Shown piece after piece: positions 24,826-34,471 of a stretch of DNA of 64,000 nt (position 1 is its first letter; each line of letters opens with the position of its first letter). The notes beneath the pieces are model-generated. The model had not been told where the DNA came from. It did not search any database and saw only the letters and a list, made by a program, of their open reading frames with translations. The DNA is from Desulfovibrionaceae bacterium. Its GTDB lineage: Bacteria; Desulfobacterota; Desulfovibrionia; Desulfovibrionales; Desulfovibrionaceae. The position numbers and the translations under genes were made by a program. The stretch covers positions 20,730 to 84,729 of the forward strand of contig WRIL01000006.1 of the NCBI GenBank assembly GCA_009782775.1. Direction: 5' to 3'.

Positions 24826-25234
24826 GTCATCCAAGCCCAACCGCAAAACATTGACGGCCTCTGTGGAAGACGCTATCAAAGTCGGGGCGGACGACGTTGC
24901 CATCCATATCAACCTTGGAGATCCGGATGAGGCCGAAATGCTCAGAGATTTCGGCAAGGTCGCCCGCGACGCCGAGGAATGGGACATACCCCTTCTGGCC
25001 ATGGTCTATGGACGCGGGCCCCAAATCACCAACAGCCTGGATCCGTGGATCGTCGCCCACTGCGCCAGGGTAGAGGTGGAACTTGGCGCGGATATGGCCG
25101 GTTCCGCCGGACTGTCAGTGGGACGTAATATTTTTCAACATCCCTCCCCCAGCCTGATGTCTATAGCCCTTGCCGGCCTTGTGCACGAAAACTGGAGCGT
25201 GGAAGAGGTCATGAACAAAATGGGGGAAAAATAA
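24826..25234 (+). pseudogene. Decayed 2-amino-3,7-dideoxy-D-threo-hept-6-ulosonate (ADH) synthase
   Basis: [32 protein letters not shown]...[10 protein letters not shown]...ELGAD then directly [13 protein letters not shown]-terminus absent and internal segment missing. Confidence 0.8.
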
Positions 25235-25237
25235 GCC

Positions 25238-26227
25238 ATGCCGGTGATCTTTTTTCTGGCGGATCCTTATACCCTGGGAAACATGACCGCAGCCCTTGAG
25301 GCCGGGGCGGACAATTTCATTGTGCCGCCGGAGCATTTGCCCCAAGCTGAAAACTTGGCCCGCTGCCATTTCACCGCTTCTTCCTCCTTCACCTTCATTT
25401 CTCTGGCCTCCAAGGAGGACGAACGCCGTACCGCGGATCTTCTGCGCAACGGTGTTTCAGTGCTCCTGCGGCATGGTTGGGAGGTTATTCCGGTAGAAAA
25501 CCTCCTGGCGCATTTGCAGGGAACCCCCCAGGGGGGAGAATTGCTTCTGGAGGTTGTTTCGCCTGAAGAGACGCAACTGGCCTTCGGTATCCTGGAAAAA
25601 GGCGTGCACGGTGTAGCCGTGCCGCCTGCGGCCTTGGATAAACTTAAACAGATTTTAAATACCTCGCATAGCAATCAAGCCATCATTCCCCTAAGTGAGG
25701 CGCGGATCCTTGAAATTTCTCCAACAGGCATGGGGCACCGGGTTTGCGTGGATACCCTTTCCAACCTTGGCAAGGGGCAGGGGCTCCTGGTGGGCAATTC
25801 CGCAACCTTTACTTTTTTGGTGAACGCCGAGACCGAACGGAATGAATATGCGCCCCCGCGCCCATTTCGCATAAATGCAGGAGCCGTGCACGCCTATACC
25901 TTCCTGCCAGGCGATTCCACGGCCTATCTGGAAGAATTGCGCGCCGGTTCGGGGGTACTGATTGTCGATTCCCATGGCCGCACAGAGACAGCCGTGGCCG
26001 GACGGATCAAGGTGGAAAGGCGGCCCATGCTGCTTATCCGGGCGGAGGCTGAAGGACGGGAAGGCACAATTTTTTTGCAGAACGCCGAAACCATACACCT
26101 GGTGACCCCGGAAGGAGAAGCCAAGAGCGTGGTGGCGCTTGCCCCCGGAGACAGGGTGCTTTGCCGTCTAGATCAGGCCGGCCGGCATTTTGGCGTACGT
26201 ATAAATGAAAATATCGACGAAAAATGA
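25238..26227 (+). CDS. 3-dehydroquinate synthase II (archaeal type)
   Basis: 329 aa; GHRVCVDTLSNLGKGQGLLVGNSATFTFLVNAETERNEYAPPRPFRINAGAVHAY...FLQNAETIHLV. Confidence 0.93.
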   Translation: MPVIFFLADPYTLGNMTAALEAGADNFIVPPEHLPQAENLARCHFTASSSFTFISLASKEDERRTADLLRNGVSVLLRHGWEVIPVENLLAHLQGTPQGGELLLEVVSPEETQLAFGILEKGVHGVAVPPAALDKLKQILNTSHSNQAIIPLSEARILEISPTGMGHRVCVDTLSNLGKGQGLLVGNSATFTFLVNAETERNEYAPPRPFRINAGAVHAYTFLPGDSTAYLEELRAGSGVLIVDSHGRTETAVAGRIKVERRPMLLIRAEAEGREGTIFLQNAETIHLVTPEGEAKSVVALAPGDRVLCRLDQAGRHFGVRINENIDEK

Positions 26228-27348
26228 GGCCGGCCATGACTATTCCCCAAGCTGAGGCAGATGAAGAAAAACTTCTCGAACCGATTCGCGCGGAAATTAA
26301 TCGCCTGGATGCGGAACTCCTCGTATTGCTCAACCAGCGCGCCGCTTGTAGCCTTAAAGTCGGCGCCATCAAAAAAAAATTCCAAACTCCGGTATTCAAG
26401 CCTGGACGCGAGCAGAGCCTTCTTCGCAAACTAAGCGCGGCCAACCGGGGGCCGCTTGGCGAACGGCAACTGCTGACCATCTACCGGGAAATTTTCTCCG
26501 TCTCCAGGGATTTGCAGCGCCAACCCAGCATTGCCTACCTGGGACCGGAAGGCGCTTTTTCCCATATCGCCTGCCTGGAATATTTCGGTAAGTTGAGTTG
26601 CCTTCTCCCCAAGGATTCTTTCGGAGATATTTTTGAGGCGGTGGAGAGGCGCATCTGTGATTTGGGGGTTATCCCCATGGAAAACTCGTTGCACGGCGCC
26701 ATGTGGCAATGCCTAGATCTTTTCACCACCCATGAGGTTTATGTGCAGGCCGAATGGATCAATCGCATACACCTGAGTCTTATCTCCAGGGAAAACTCCC
26801 TGTCTCCCATCAGAGTGGTCTATTCCCATGCCCAGCCCCTGGGGCAATGCGCGCGCTGGTTGCGCAAAAATCTCCCCGGCGCGGAGCAGGTTTTGGTGGA
26901 GAGTAGCGCCGCCGCCGTACGGCGGGTGACGGACGAAGCCAACAGCGCGGCCATAGGACATGCCGGTCTGGCTGAACGCCTGGATCTGCACGTGCTGGCC
27001 GTGAACCTGGAAGATTCTTCCGACAACTGGACGCGCTTTTTCGCCATTGGCCCGGAACCGGGCGACTGGGCGGAGGCCGACAGATCTTCCATTATTTTCG
27101 CCCTGGGCAAACGTCCCGGCGCCTTGTCGGCGGTGCTGGACGTTTTCGCCGGGGCCGGGATAAACATGAGCAAGCTGGAATCCAGACCTTTGCGCGGCGA
27201 ACGCTGGCATTACATCTTTTTTACGGACCTGGATTGCAATATCCTCGCCCCGGAGCATCAAGCCATTCTGGAACAGGTTCGGGAGCACTGCGACAACCTG
27301 AAGGTCATCGGCGCTTATATGGAGGACAAACATGTCCGCGCCGTATGA
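26224..27348 (+). CDS. pheA: Bifunctional chorismate mutase/prephenate dehydratase
   Basis: 374 aa; chorismate mutase N-term, AYLGPEGAFSHIA, DNWTRFFAIG, ACT domain. Confidence 0.95.
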   Translation: MRPAMTIPQAEADEEKLLEPIRAEINRLDAELLVLLNQRAACSLKVGAIKKKFQTPVFKPGREQSLLRKLSAANRGPLGERQLLTIYREIFSVSRDLQRQPSIAYLGPEGAFSHIACLEYFGKLSCLLPKDSFGDIFEAVERRICDLGVIPMENSLHGAMWQCLDLFTTHEVYVQAEWINRIHLSLISRENSLSPIRVVYSHAQPLGQCARWLRKNLPGAEQVLVESSAAAVRRVTDEANSAAIGHAGLAERLDLHVLAVNLEDSSDNWTRFFAIGPEPGDWAEADRSSIIFALGKRPGALSAVLDVFAGAGINMSKLESRPLRGERWHYIFFTDLDCNILAPEHQAILEQVREHCDNLKVIGAYMEDKHVRAV

Positions 27349-27721
27349 ATTTCAGCATTTGGCAGTGGTCGGAAACCCTTGGGTGGTCGTTCCTCTACTT
27401 GCCATGGAACAAGTCCTGATGGACATCGCCTCGGTCAAAACCGAACCCATGTGGTTCACGGAAGAGAGCTTTTCCGGCGCGGTCATCGGTAGCCACCACC
27501 TTTTCAGGCCTTGCCCGGAACCACTGGAGGCCGCACAAAGAAGCCGGACGGAAAACGCGGGCATGTTTTGCGAATTTACGGCCATGAATCCATATTTCCA
27601 AAATATTCTCGGGCATTATGAAAAAATCCTGCATGAAGCCACGCCTTTCTCCCAGGCAGGCGAGCCGGACGGACTGAACCTGCTGGCCCGCGAGACCGCG
27701 ACCTGGTATGCCGGATGGTGA
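27332..27721 (+). pseudogene. tyrA: Shrunken prephenate dehydrogenase remnant
   Basis: 129 aa; LAVVG / VVVPLLAMEQVL / DIASVKTEPM / GAVIGSHHLFRPCPEP / LEAAQRSRTENAGMFCEFTAMNPYFQ segments in TyrA order, with the Rossmann core and central domain missing. Confidence 0.7.
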
Positions 27722-29013
27722 AATCCATGCAATATACCGTGCACTCCTCCAGCATAAACGGCAGTCTGAGCGTGCCCGCCTCCAAATCACACAGCCTGCG
27801 AGCCATTCTTATGGCCTCCCTGGCCGATGGCATAAGCCGCATCCGCGCCTCGCTGCCATCCCCGGATACCCTGGCCATGATCCAGGCTTGCCGCGCCCTG
27901 GGAGCAGAAATCCTTGAAAAAGGCCCGAATTTGGAAGTGCGCGGACTTGGTGGCCGGCCAAAGATTCCGGATCAGGTGATTGACGTGGGCAATTCCGGCC
28001 AGGTCCTGCGTTTTGTGGCGGCTCTGGCCGCGCTTCTGCCACAATACACAATTTTTACCGGCGATGCCTCCATCCGCTCCATCCGGCCGGTACAACCCCT
28101 GCTGGATGCCCTTTCCGGCCTAGGCGCCTTTGCCGTGTCCAGCAAAGGAGACGGGCACGCCCCCATCATCGTGCGCGGCCCCGCCAAGGCCGGGAATACG
28201 CGCCTGGACGGGGCGGATTCACAACCGGTATCAGCCATGCTTTTCCTGGCCTCCTTTCTGGAAGGCAAGACTACCATCCTGGTGGACAACCCCGGAGAAC
28301 AACCCTGGATCGATCTCACTCTGCACTGGTTGGAACGCCTTGGGATACCCTGCCGACATGATAATTATCGCGAATATACGGTGCGCGGTCCGGCTGGCTA
28401 TTCCGGATTTGATTATACCGTTCCCGGGGACTGGAGTTCCGCCACCTTTCCCCTGGTCGCTGCTCTGATCCAAAATCAGCCTCTGGAACTGCAAAACCTT
28501 GATTTCCATGACCCTCAGGGCGATAAAGCCATTCTGGATGTCCTACGGGCTATGGGCGCGAATTTTATAGCACATGAAGAGGAAAAACGTCTGGAAGTGC
28601 GTTCCCATAACGGTTTGCGTGGTCTGGAGGCCGATCTGAACCACATTATTGACGCCGTGCCCGCGCTGGCCGCCCTAGCCTGTTTCGCCCAAAGCCCAAG
28701 CCTGTTCCGTGGGGTGGAGATCGCCAGGCATAAAGAATGTGACCGCCTGCGGGCCATTGCCTGCGAATTGGGCAAAATGGGCGGCCTGGTGGAAGAATTG
28801 CCCGACGGTCTACGGATCACCCCGGCCAGGTTGCATGGCGCTCTTACAGAAAGCTGGCGGGATCATCGCATCGCCATGTCCATCGCGGTGGCGGCTTTAA
28901 GTTGCGGTGAAACCGTAATTCGGGATAGCGCATGCGTGGCCAAAAGCTTTCCGAGTTTTGTCCGAGCCATGTCCGCTTTGGGCGCGCGCATTGAAGAAAG
29001 CGGCTCTTCATGA
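27715..29013 (+). CDS. aroA: 3-phosphoshikimate 1-carboxyvinyltransferase
   Basis: 432 aa; SLSVPASKSHSLRAILMASLADG, DVGNSGQVLRF, RHKECDRLRAIACELGKMGG, DHRIAMS. Confidence 0.96.
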   Translation: MVKSMQYTVHSSSINGSLSVPASKSHSLRAILMASLADGISRIRASLPSPDTLAMIQACRALGAEILEKGPNLEVRGLGGRPKIPDQVIDVGNSGQVLRFVAALAALLPQYTIFTGDASIRSIRPVQPLLDALSGLGAFAVSSKGDGHAPIIVRGPAKAGNTRLDGADSQPVSAMLFLASFLEGKTTILVDNPGEQPWIDLTLHWLERLGIPCRHDNYREYTVRGPAGYSGFDYTVPGDWSSATFPLVAALIQNQPLELQNLDFHDPQGDKAILDVLRAMGANFIAHEEEKRLEVRSHNGLRGLEADLNHIIDAVPALAALACFAQSPSLFRGVEIARHKECDRLRAIACELGKMGGLVEELPDGLRITPARLHGALTESWRDHRIAMSIAVAALSCGETVIRDSACVAKSFPSFVRAMSALGARIEESGSS

Positions 29014-29546
29014 ATATAATTTTGCTGGGATTCAAGGCCAGCGGTAAAAGCACCCTGGGCCGGACATTGGCTCAAATTTTAGGCCGGAAATTCCTGGATA
29101 CGGATATCCTTGCCGAAGACTTGTACGCAACGGAACACCCTGGAAAACACCCCGATTTCCGGAGCATCAGCCGCGCCCACGGAATGAAAGCTCTACGCGA
29201 TCTTGAGGCCAGGGTCATTCAGGGGTTGCGTTCCGCCGCCTTCAGAGGCGACGAGATCATCGCTACTGGCGGCGGCATTATCCTACGGGAAAAAAATATG
29301 GAAATTTTGGGTTCTCTGGGACCACGCGTTTTTTTGGACACATCCATGCCCCTGCTGGAAGAGCGGCTACGCGGCCAGGATTCTCCGCTCTTTGCCGACA
29401 AAAGCGTGGCGGAACTACACTGGGAACGCTACCCTCTTTACCTGCGTTTTTCAGATTTGCGTTTGCCCATTGCCAGGAATCTGCCGCCTGAAGAATTATC
29501 CTGGCAGCTACTTGATCTGTTACAGGAGGCGGGTTATGGCCAGTAA
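29010..29546 (+). CDS. aroK: Shikimate kinase family protein
   Basis: 178 aa; ILLGFKASGKSTLGR Walker A, FLDTDILAE, ATGGGIILRE; LID region reads DSPLF. Confidence 0.8.
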   Translation: MNIILLGFKASGKSTLGRTLAQILGRKFLDTDILAEDLYATEHPGKHPDFRSISRAHGMKALRDLEARVIQGLRSAAFRGDEIIATGGGIILREKNMEILGSLGPRVFLDTSMPLLEERLRGQDSPLFADKSVAELHWERYPLYLRFSDLRLPIARNLPPEELSWQLLDLLQEAGYGQ

Positions 29547-30672
29547 CGCTTTTGGTCTCTTTTTCCGTTATACCAGTTGGGGAGAATCCCACGGACAGGC
29601 TGTCGGGGTGGTGGTAGACGGCTGCCCGGCCGGAATTCCCCTGGACGAGAAAATGCTGAACGAGGCCTTGGCCCGGCGTGCGCCGGGACGAAATTACTTT
29701 ACCTCCCCCAGGCGGGAAGAGGATCAGGGACGGCTCCTTTCCGGCGTATTTGAAGGGCGCACTACCGGCACCCCCATCAGCATCCTGATCACCAACCGTG
29801 ATGCCCGATCTTCGGCCTATGAACTAATTGCCCCCCTGCTGCGCCCTGGTCATGCCAACTTTACCTATCTCGCCAAATACGGCTATTTCGACCACCAGGG
29901 CGGCGGCCGAGCATCGGCCAGGGAAACAACGGCCAGAGTAGCCGCAGGAGTGGTGGCTCGACAGTTTGCCTCAGAAACCGGAAGTCGGGTTCTTGCTTAC
30001 CTGGGAGAATTGGGAACCAGTCAGGCCACACCGGTAGAGGACCCGGAAACAGCGGCGGCCTATGCCCTCCAAAGTCCGGTGCATGCCCCAGACGTATCTT
30101 CCGAAGCCGCATTCATGGAAGAATTACGCCTAGTCATGGAGGAAAAGGATTCCACGGGTGGGGTAGCGCATTTTCACATCCTGAACACGCCTGTTGGCTT
30201 GGGCGACCCGGTGTATGAAAAATTTCACGCCCGGCTGGCCTATGCCCTTATGAGCATTCCGGCCAGCAAGGGTTTTGAGATCGGCGCGGGCTTCGCAGCC
30301 GCCGCCGGGCGCGGCTCCCGTCTCAATGATTCCTTCGGACTCCGTGAAGGCGTGGTTGTGCCGGCGGGCAACAACGCCGGCGGCGTTCTAGGCGGCATCA
30401 CCACCGGCGAAACGGTTTACGGGCGGGTAGCATTCAAACCGACCTCCAGTATCGGCTTACCGCAAAACACTTTGGATTTGCAAGGGAAACCGGCCACCTT
30501 CCAGTTGCCCGAAGGCTCCCGCCACGATCCCTGTGTGGCCGTCAGAGCCGTGCCGGTGGTGGAGGCCATGTGCTGGCTGGTTCTGGCAGATGCCTTGCTC
30601 ATGCAAAAGGCTGTTGCCTCGCAAAACTCCCGGCCGGTCGCCGCTTTGCCTTTTGCCGGCGATGGGTTATAG
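29536..30672 (+). CDS. aroC: Chorismate synthase
   Basis: 378 aa; FRYTSWGESHGQAVGVVVDGCPAG, GGGRASARETTARVAAG, DPCVAVRAVPVVEAM. Confidence 0.97.
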   Translation: MASNAFGLFFRYTSWGESHGQAVGVVVDGCPAGIPLDEKMLNEALARRAPGRNYFTSPRREEDQGRLLSGVFEGRTTGTPISILITNRDARSSAYELIAPLLRPGHANFTYLAKYGYFDHQGGGRASARETTARVAAGVVARQFASETGSRVLAYLGELGTSQATPVEDPETAAAYALQSPVHAPDVSSEAAFMEELRLVMEEKDSTGGVAHFHILNTPVGLGDPVYEKFHARLAYALMSIPASKGFEIGAGFAAAAGRGSRLNDSFGLREGVVVPAGNNAGGVLGGITTGETVYGRVAFKPTSSIGLPQNTLDLQGKPATFQLPEGSRHDPCVAVRAVPVVEAMCWLVLADALLMQKAVASQNSRPVAALPFAGDGL

Positions 30673-30701
30673 AAAAACAGAAAGCAACCAAGGAGCAGGC
30701 A

Positions 30702-31124
30702 ATGGCTTATACATGGGATTCAAGTCTGGAAACAGGAAATACAGCTATTGACAACCAGCATAAGCAACTTTTCGCCGCGGTGAATGCCTTGTACGACGCG
30801 CACAAGGAAGGCAAAGGCCAGGCGGAGGTGGAAAAAACCATGGATTTTTTGCTGGCCTATACCATCAAACACTTCGCGGACGAGGAAAAACTTCAGGAAA
30901 AATACCTGTATCCGGGGTTTTTGGCCCATAGGCAGACCCATGTAGATTTCAAAACCACGGCCAGCCGGCTGGCGCGGGAATTGTCCGAAACCGGGCCGAC
31001 GGATGAATATATCAGCCGAGTTTATGCGCTTATCGGCGATTGGCTGGTCAACCATATCAAGGGTGATGACTTCGGAATGGCTGCCTTTGTGCGGAACAAG
31101 GAAAAAGAAGCCATCGGCAAGTAA
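30702..31124 (+). CDS. Bacteriohemerythrin
   Basis: 140 aa; iron-ligand pattern DNQHKQLF, KHFADEE, HRQTHVDF, HIKGDD. Confidence 0.93.
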   Translation: MAYTWDSSLETGNTAIDNQHKQLFAAVNALYDAHKEGKGQAEVEKTMDFLLAYTIKHFADEEKLQEKYLYPGFLAHRQTHVDFKTTASRLARELSETGPTDEYISRVYALIGDWLVNHIKGDDFGMAAFVRNKEKEAIGK

Positions 31125-31144
31125 ACGCGTTTTTATTTGCAAGC

Positions 31145-32161
31145 ATGCTGGCTCTGTCTGATACGGATCCGCCTCTCCGGGCCTGCCGCCTTTGCGGGCG
31201 TTCCTGCCGGGCCTGCCGTCATGGTTCCGGCGCTGGACACTGTGGGGCGGGAACAGGCATAACTTTGTCTTCGTCCTTGATCCATCACGGCGAAGAACCG
31301 CCCATTTCCGGCCAAAACCTTTCCGGCTCCGAGCGCGGTTCGGGAACTATTTTTTTTGCCCGTTGCCCCCTGCACTGCGTGTTTTGCCAGAACTGGCAGA
31401 TCTCCCAAGCTATTACCGGGACGAAAAACCCCACCAGAGCCTCCGTCTCCCATCGGGAGAGCCATCCGGAGGAACTGGCCGGGATTATGTTGGATCTCGA
31501 GGCGCGAGGAGCGCTGAATATCAACCTGATTTCCCCCACGCCCTATGTACCACAGATCGTCATGGCCTTGCGCCAAGCCAAGACTGCCGGCCTGAACCTG
31601 CCCATCGTATATAACAGCGGAGGGTATGATTCGCTGGAGGCCCTGCGTCTGCTGGACGGCCTCATTGATATTTACCTGCCGGACGCCAAACTGGCCCCGG
31701 AAAGCAAGGCCTCGTCCACGGAAGATGACCTCTTGGCGGCGCGTCTCTTGGGCGTCTCCAATTATGTGCGGGTCAACCGCACGGCCCTTTGGGAAATGTT
31801 CCGGCAATGCGGACATCTGCGCTTGGATGAGCGGGGGGTGGCCTGTCGGGGAGTGCTTATCCGTCACTTGGTGTTGCCGGGCAACCTGGCCCGCACCAGA
31901 CAGTTGATCCCCTGGCTGGCTGAAAATTTTGGCCCGGATTTATGCCTCAGCCTTATGGCCCAATACCAGCCCCTGTACCTGGTACACAACCGCCCGAAGG
32001 ACTTCAGGGATTTGCCGGATCTGAGCCGGACCCTGCGGGAAGAAGAATACGATGAGGCCGTGGACTTGGCCATGGAATACGGACTTACCCGGACCTTTAT
32101 CCAAGAATTGGCCTCAGCCGGGGAATACCTGCCGAATTTCACCCGCCGTAAAGTTTTCTGA
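31145..32161 (+). CDS. Radical SAM protein (PflA-like activase family)
   Basis: ARCPLHCVFCQNWQIS (Cx3Cx2C); upstream CRLCGRSCRACRHGSGAGHC cysteine motif. Confidence 0.88.
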   Translation: MLALSDTDPPLRACRLCGRSCRACRHGSGAGHCGAGTGITLSSSLIHHGEEPPISGQNLSGSERGSGTIFFARCPLHCVFCQNWQISQAITGTKNPTRASVSHRESHPEELAGIMLDLEARGALNINLISPTPYVPQIVMALRQAKTAGLNLPIVYNSGGYDSLEALRLLDGLIDIYLPDAKLAPESKASSTEDDLLAARLLGVSNYVRVNRTALWEMFRQCGHLRLDERGVACRGVLIRHLVLPGNLARTRQLIPWLAENFGPDLCLSLMAQYQPLYLVHNRPKDFRDLPDLSRTLREEEYDEAVDLAMEYGLTRTFIQELASAGEYLPNFTRRKVF

Positions 32162-32228
32162 CCCGTCCTCTTAAGACTGATCCCAGGCCAAATTGTCAAC
32201 GATTTAATCTTGGATTATAGGTTAGCCT

Positions 32229-33317
32229 ATGCGTCCGAAAAGAGAAATCCACGTCACCCGCCCCTGGTTGCCCCCCAAGGAAAATTTTTTGCGTTACGTG
32301 GATGAAATTTACGCCAGCCGCCAGTTGACCAACCGGGGACCGTTGCACGACGAACTGGAACGCAAGCTGGGGGAGCGGCTGGAAACCGAAAAGCCCCTGC
32401 TCACGGCCAACGCCACCCTGGGGCTTATCCTGGCCCTGCATGCCCTGGACATCAGCGAAGGCGAAGTCATCACCACCCCTTTTTCTTACGCGGCCACGGT
32501 GAATGCGGTTTTGTGGGAACGCTGCCTTCCGGTTTTCGCGGATATCCGGGCCGACAACCTGACCCTGGACCCGGACAAAGTGGAACAGGCCATCACCAGG
32601 CGCACCAGAGCCATTTTGCCAGTGCATGTCTATGGCATCCCCTGCGCCATGGAGCCCATCCAATACCTTGCCGACAAACATGGCCTTAAGGTCATCTATG
32701 ACGCGGCACACGCCTTTGGAGTAAAGTTAGGGGGCAAATCCCTGCTGGCCAACGGAGATGTGAGCGTCTGTTCCCTGCATGCCACCAAGCTTTTTAATAC
32801 GGCTGAAGGCGGCTTGATCCTAGTCCGGGATCCACAGACGCGCCATAGGCTGGAACTGCTGCGCCGCTTCGGTCATCATTATGACGATTACCAGGAGCCG
32901 GGAATCAATGCCAAATTCTCCGAACCGCACGCCGCCCTGGGACTGGCGTGCCTGGATCATCTGGGAGAAATCATTGCGTCTAGGCGGGAGTTAACCGCTT
33001 GGTACGATCAGCGTCTGATCGGGCTGCTCCAACGTCCTTCCTGGCCCGCGGACTTGGAATATAACTACGCTTACTACCCGGTGCTGTTCAAAGATGAAGA
33101 ACAGCTTCTGCGCGTTTTCCAGGCCCTGGCCGACATCGGGGTTTACCCCAGGCGCTACTTTTTCCCTTCGCTGAACACCTTGCCCTATCTTAACGGTGCG
33201 GCCGCCTGCCCGGTGTCGGAACGGTCCGCCCGCCTGGCGGCTTGCCTACCTCTTTTCCCAGGTTTACTGGAAGAAGAAATAGAGGAAATCTGCCGGGTGA
33301 TTAAAGAGCGGCTCTGA
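32229..33317 (+). CDS. DegT/DnrJ/EryC1/StrS sugar aminotransferase
   Basis: 362 aa; YDAAHAFGV, SLHATKLFNTAEGG (PLP lysine). Confidence 0.93.
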   Translation: MRPKREIHVTRPWLPPKENFLRYVDEIYASRQLTNRGPLHDELERKLGERLETEKPLLTANATLGLILALHALDISEGEVITTPFSYAATVNAVLWERCLPVFADIRADNLTLDPDKVEQAITRRTRAILPVHVYGIPCAMEPIQYLADKHGLKVIYDAAHAFGVKLGGKSLLANGDVSVCSLHATKLFNTAEGGLILVRDPQTRHRLELLRRFGHHYDDYQEPGINAKFSEPHAALGLACLDHLGEIIASRRELTAWYDQRLIGLLQRPSWPADLEYNYAYYPVLFKDEEQLLRVFQALADIGVYPRRYFFPSLNTLPYLNGAAACPVSERSARLAACLPLFPGLLEEEIEEICRVIKERL

Positions 33318-33337
33318 AGCAAGCCCCGGAGAAACAC

Positions 33338-34471
33338 GTGCCCCCGAAACTGACCATACTCTGCCTTGCTTTCAACCAAGCCGCCTTCTTGTCGCAGACC
33401 CTGGAAGGCTTTGTCAGCCAGAAGACCAACTTCCCCTACGAGGCGATCGTCGCCGATGACTGCTCCACTGACGGCAGCGCGGCAATTATCCTTGAGTACG
33501 CCCGCATATATCCGCGAATCATCAGGCCGGTGTTGCGCGAGCGCAACTTGGGCATCCAAAAAAATCTTACTGAAACCTTCAGCCTTGCCCAATCGGAATA
33601 TGTGGCCCTGTGCGAAGGGGATGATTACTGGACAGATCCGGAAAAATTACAGTCACAGGTGAATCACCTGGAGACCCACCCTGGAGACGCTCTTTGCTTT
33701 CACTACACCACTTTGCAATACGAGGACGGTGGACGTACAGGAGAGAGCTCCATATATCCGGCGGGCCTCCCGCATCAGCCGCCCTTGTTTCTGGAAGATC
33801 TCCTGCTGGGCAATTTCATGCACACGGCCTCGGTGGTCTACCGCTGGCGCTTTCGAAGTGAGAAACTGCGAGAGGCGCTCCCTCCGGACATCCTGCCCCT
33901 GGACTGGTTTTTGCACTTGCTGCATGCCGAACGTGGGAGCATCGGATTTATTCCCAGGAACATGGCGGTTTACCGCCGCCACGCCGGCGGCTGTTGGTGG
34001 GATGAAAACCAGGGCGAATTCCTGCGTAAAAACGGCCCGGCCCAAATCCGCTGTTACCAGGCGGTCAGACGGCATTTCGGCTTTCACGGCGAAACCCTGG
34101 ACATTTTGCTCTACTGCTGCCTGCTGAGTTTTACGTTGGCCGGGGATCGTGAACGCCTACGGGAAACCTGCGCTTTGTACACGGAAATTTACCAGAAGAC
34201 GCTCCAAAGGGAAGACGCGGAGAGACGCTCCCCGGCCTTCAACGCGGCGGTGCGCAAGCTTCTCGAAAAAATTCTGGACGGCTTGGCCGCCAGGAATAAA
34301 GAGGAACAGATGCTTTCTATTCTGGAGCTTTACGCCCGCGCATACAGCGGCCTTAATGGCCTGGTAGAGGAAGACGAGGCCGGACGCCGGCATTTTTTTC
34401 TTCTGCACCGGGATCTGCGCCGCAAGATCAAAACCCAAAGACAGGACAGAACTAATGGCCGGACATGCTGA
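33338..34471 (+). CDS. Glycosyltransferase family 2 (GTG start)
   Basis: EAIVADDCSTDGS...ALCEGDDYWTDPEKLQ. Confidence 0.92.
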   Translation: MPPKLTILCLAFNQAAFLSQTLEGFVSQKTNFPYEAIVADDCSTDGSAAIILEYARIYPRIIRPVLRERNLGIQKNLTETFSLAQSEYVALCEGDDYWTDPEKLQSQVNHLETHPGDALCFHYTTLQYEDGGRTGESSIYPAGLPHQPPLFLEDLLLGNFMHTASVVYRWRFRSEKLREALPPDILPLDWFLHLLHAERGSIGFIPRNMAVYRRHAGGCWWDENQGEFLRKNGPAQIRCYQAVRRHFGFHGETLDILLYCCLLSFTLAGDRERLRETCALYTEIYQKTLQREDAERRSPAFNAAVRKLLEKILDGLAARNKEEQMLSILELYARAYSGLNGLVEEDEAGRRHFFLLHRDLRRKIKTQRQDRTNGRTC

